DNA of 6,640 nucleotides from Pseudomonadota bacterium (GTDB lineage Bacteria > Pseudomonadota > Alphaproteobacteria > Rhizobiales > Xanthobacteraceae). The first letter of the stretch is position 1, and every line of letters begins with the position of its first letter. The notes beneath the pieces were generated by a model, which did no database searches, was not told the DNA's origin, and saw only the letters and a program-made list of their open reading frames with translations. This document shows positions 5,844 to 6,640 of this stretch, one piece after another. The DNA is taken from positions 1 to 6,640 of the forward strand of contig JAEYTQ010000286.1 in NCBI GenBank assembly GCA_023433965.1, read 5' to 3'. The translations under genes and the position numbers were made by a program.

Positions 5844-6640
5844 GACCAGACCCTCGCTGGCCCAGGCGCTGTTCGCACCGCGCAGCATCGCGCTCGTCGG
5901 CGCCTCCGACGATGCGTCGAAGACGTCGTCGCGCCCGTTGCAATATCTGCGGCGCGCCGGCTATGAGGGCGCGATCTATCCGATCAATCCGGGCCGCAAG
6001 ACCGTGCTCGGCGAGCCGGCGTGGCCTTCTCTCGCAAGTCTGCCCGTCGTTCCCGACCATGCTTTCATCCTGACGCCGACAGAAGATGCCGTGGACGCCG
6101 CCGAAGAATGCGCGCGGCTCGGCGTCTCCGTGGCCACCATCCTGGCGTCCGGCTATTCGGAGGCCGACGAAGCGGGCCGCAAGCTGCTCGCTCGGCTGAA
6201 GGCGCTGCGGGCGAACGGATTACGCATCCTGGGCCCGTCGAGCCTCGGCGCCATCAATCTGCACAGCAGGACCATCGTCACTGCCAACGCCGCATTTGCC
6301 GAGCCGGACTTGCCGCGCGGCGGCATCTTCGTCGCCTCGCACAGCGGCAGTTTGCTCGGCGGCCTGATCTCGCGCGGCAGCGCGCGCCATCTCGGTTTCG
6401 CGGGTCTCGTCTCGGTCGGCAACGAGATCGATCTCAGCCTGGGCGAGATCTGCGCGGCGACGCTCGATGATCCCACGATCACCGGCTACATGCTGTTCCT
6501 CGAAAGCATCCGCCACGCCGACGATCTGCGGGCCTTCGCGCGCGGTGCTGCCGACCGTGGCAAGCCGGTCGTCGCCTACAAGCTCGGCCGTTCCGCAGCC
6601 GCCGCCGAACTGGCGCTGTCGCACACCGGGGCGCTGGCCG
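5833..6640 (+). CDS. NDP-forming acyl-CoA synthetase (acetate-CoA ligase family), partial at the 3' end
   Basis: The reading frame is open from a GTG at 5833 to the window end (269 full codons, no stop), so the C-terminal part is missing; full-length fused relatives are roughly 700 residues. It would form an acyl-CoA from acid, CoA and ATP with release of ADP and phosphate. Seen: an N-terminal CoA-binding Rossmann fold with FAPRSIALVGASDD (14-27) and YPINPG (49-54); LGPSSLGAIN (133-142) where the family usually has GPNCLG; a succinyl-CoA-synthetase-like second domain with SHSGSLLGG (169-177) and VSVGNEIDL (193-201); and SHTGALA ending at the edge, whose His264 matches the phospho-histidine region of the family. 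The GTG is chosen because AGG at 5824-5826 sits 6 bases ahead and the CoA-binding fold follows at the normal distance. The 11-base overlap with the dehydrogenase implies cotranscription and coupled translation; the pair probably act on the same compound. Confidence 0.88.
   Translation, partial: MAAETRPSLAQALFAPRSIALVGASDDASKTSSRPLQYLRRAGYEGAIYPINPGRKTVLGEPAWPSLASLPVVPDHAFILTPTEDAVDAAEECARLGVSVATILASGYSEADEAGRKLLARLKALRANGLRILGPSSLGAINLHSRTIVTANAAFAEPDLPRGGIFVASHSGSLLGGLISRGSARHLGFAGLVSVGNEIDLSLGEICAATLDDPTITGYMLFLESIRHADDLRAFARGAADRGKPVVAYKLGRSAAAAELALSHTGALA

Noticed and set aside
4887..5888. A 333-codon minus-strand frame over the acyl-CoA dehydrogenase
   Set aside because: It is the codon-aligned shadow of a clearly conserved gene, with no recognisable motif of its own.
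6021..6470. A plus-strand ATG frame and opposing minus-strand frames in the last 600 bases
   Set aside because: They overlap the open synthetase frame, which carries VGAS, SVGNEID and SHTG motifs and runs to the window end; the alternatives are Arg-rich shadows.
1..6640. CRISPR arrays, tRNA/rRNA genes, insertion sequences, phage or defence modules
   Set aside because: No regularly spaced direct repeats, cloverleaf, transposase motif or defence-type gene was seen on either strand.

Overview
The window is GC-rich DNA, apparently chromosomal, that looks alphaproteobacterial, most like the Bradyrhizobium/Rhodopseudomonas group. The basis for this is the codon bias, a PodJ-like polarity protein of the type common in Rhizobiales, a GcvA-type LysR regulator, the pairing of an acyl-CoA dehydrogenase with an NDP-forming acyl-CoA synthetase, and a palindromic repeat at the left end that resembles dispersed repeats of those genomes. 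The assignment rests on recognition, not on a search.

Left half (79-3489, minus strand): one large gene for a 1136-residue single-pass membrane protein. It has an N-terminal ribbon-helix-helix-like segment, a long cytoplasmic region of coiled coil and Pro/Ala-rich linkers, one membrane helix (about residues 772-793), a Pro-rich linker, and four back-to-back 36-residue Sel1 repeats predicted to be periplasmic. This is the layout of PodJ/PodJL-type polar localization factors. Its upstream region (3490-3685) has a CtrA-like half-site pair and two GANTC methylation sites close to the start codon, which fits cell-cycle control but is unproven. Downstream of the gene (1-78) lies a palindromic repeat.

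Right half: a metabolic locus. A GcvA-like LysR regulator (3686-4582, minus) is divergent from an acyl-CoA dehydrogenase (4683-5843, plus). The dehydrogenase overlaps by 11 bases the start of an ADP/NDP-forming acyl-CoA synthetase (from 5833, cut by the window end). The 100-base divergent region holds a good sigma70-type promoter for lysR, a perfect T-N11-A palindrome placed where LysR could repress itself and act on the dehydrogenase promoter, and a possible stem-loop in the dehydrogenase leader. The likely logic is that an unknown carboxylic acid is activated to its CoA thioester by the synthetase and oxidised at the alpha-beta bond by the dehydrogenase, under LysR control. The substrate cannot be read from the sequence.

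I see no CRISPR array, RNA gene, insertion sequence, phage gene or defence system, and nothing that amounts to a wholly new system. The points most worth a second look are the lysR/dehydrogenase control region, the non-canonical active-site motifs of both enzymes, and the RHH-like N-terminus and cell-cycle-like promoter signals of the polarity protein.
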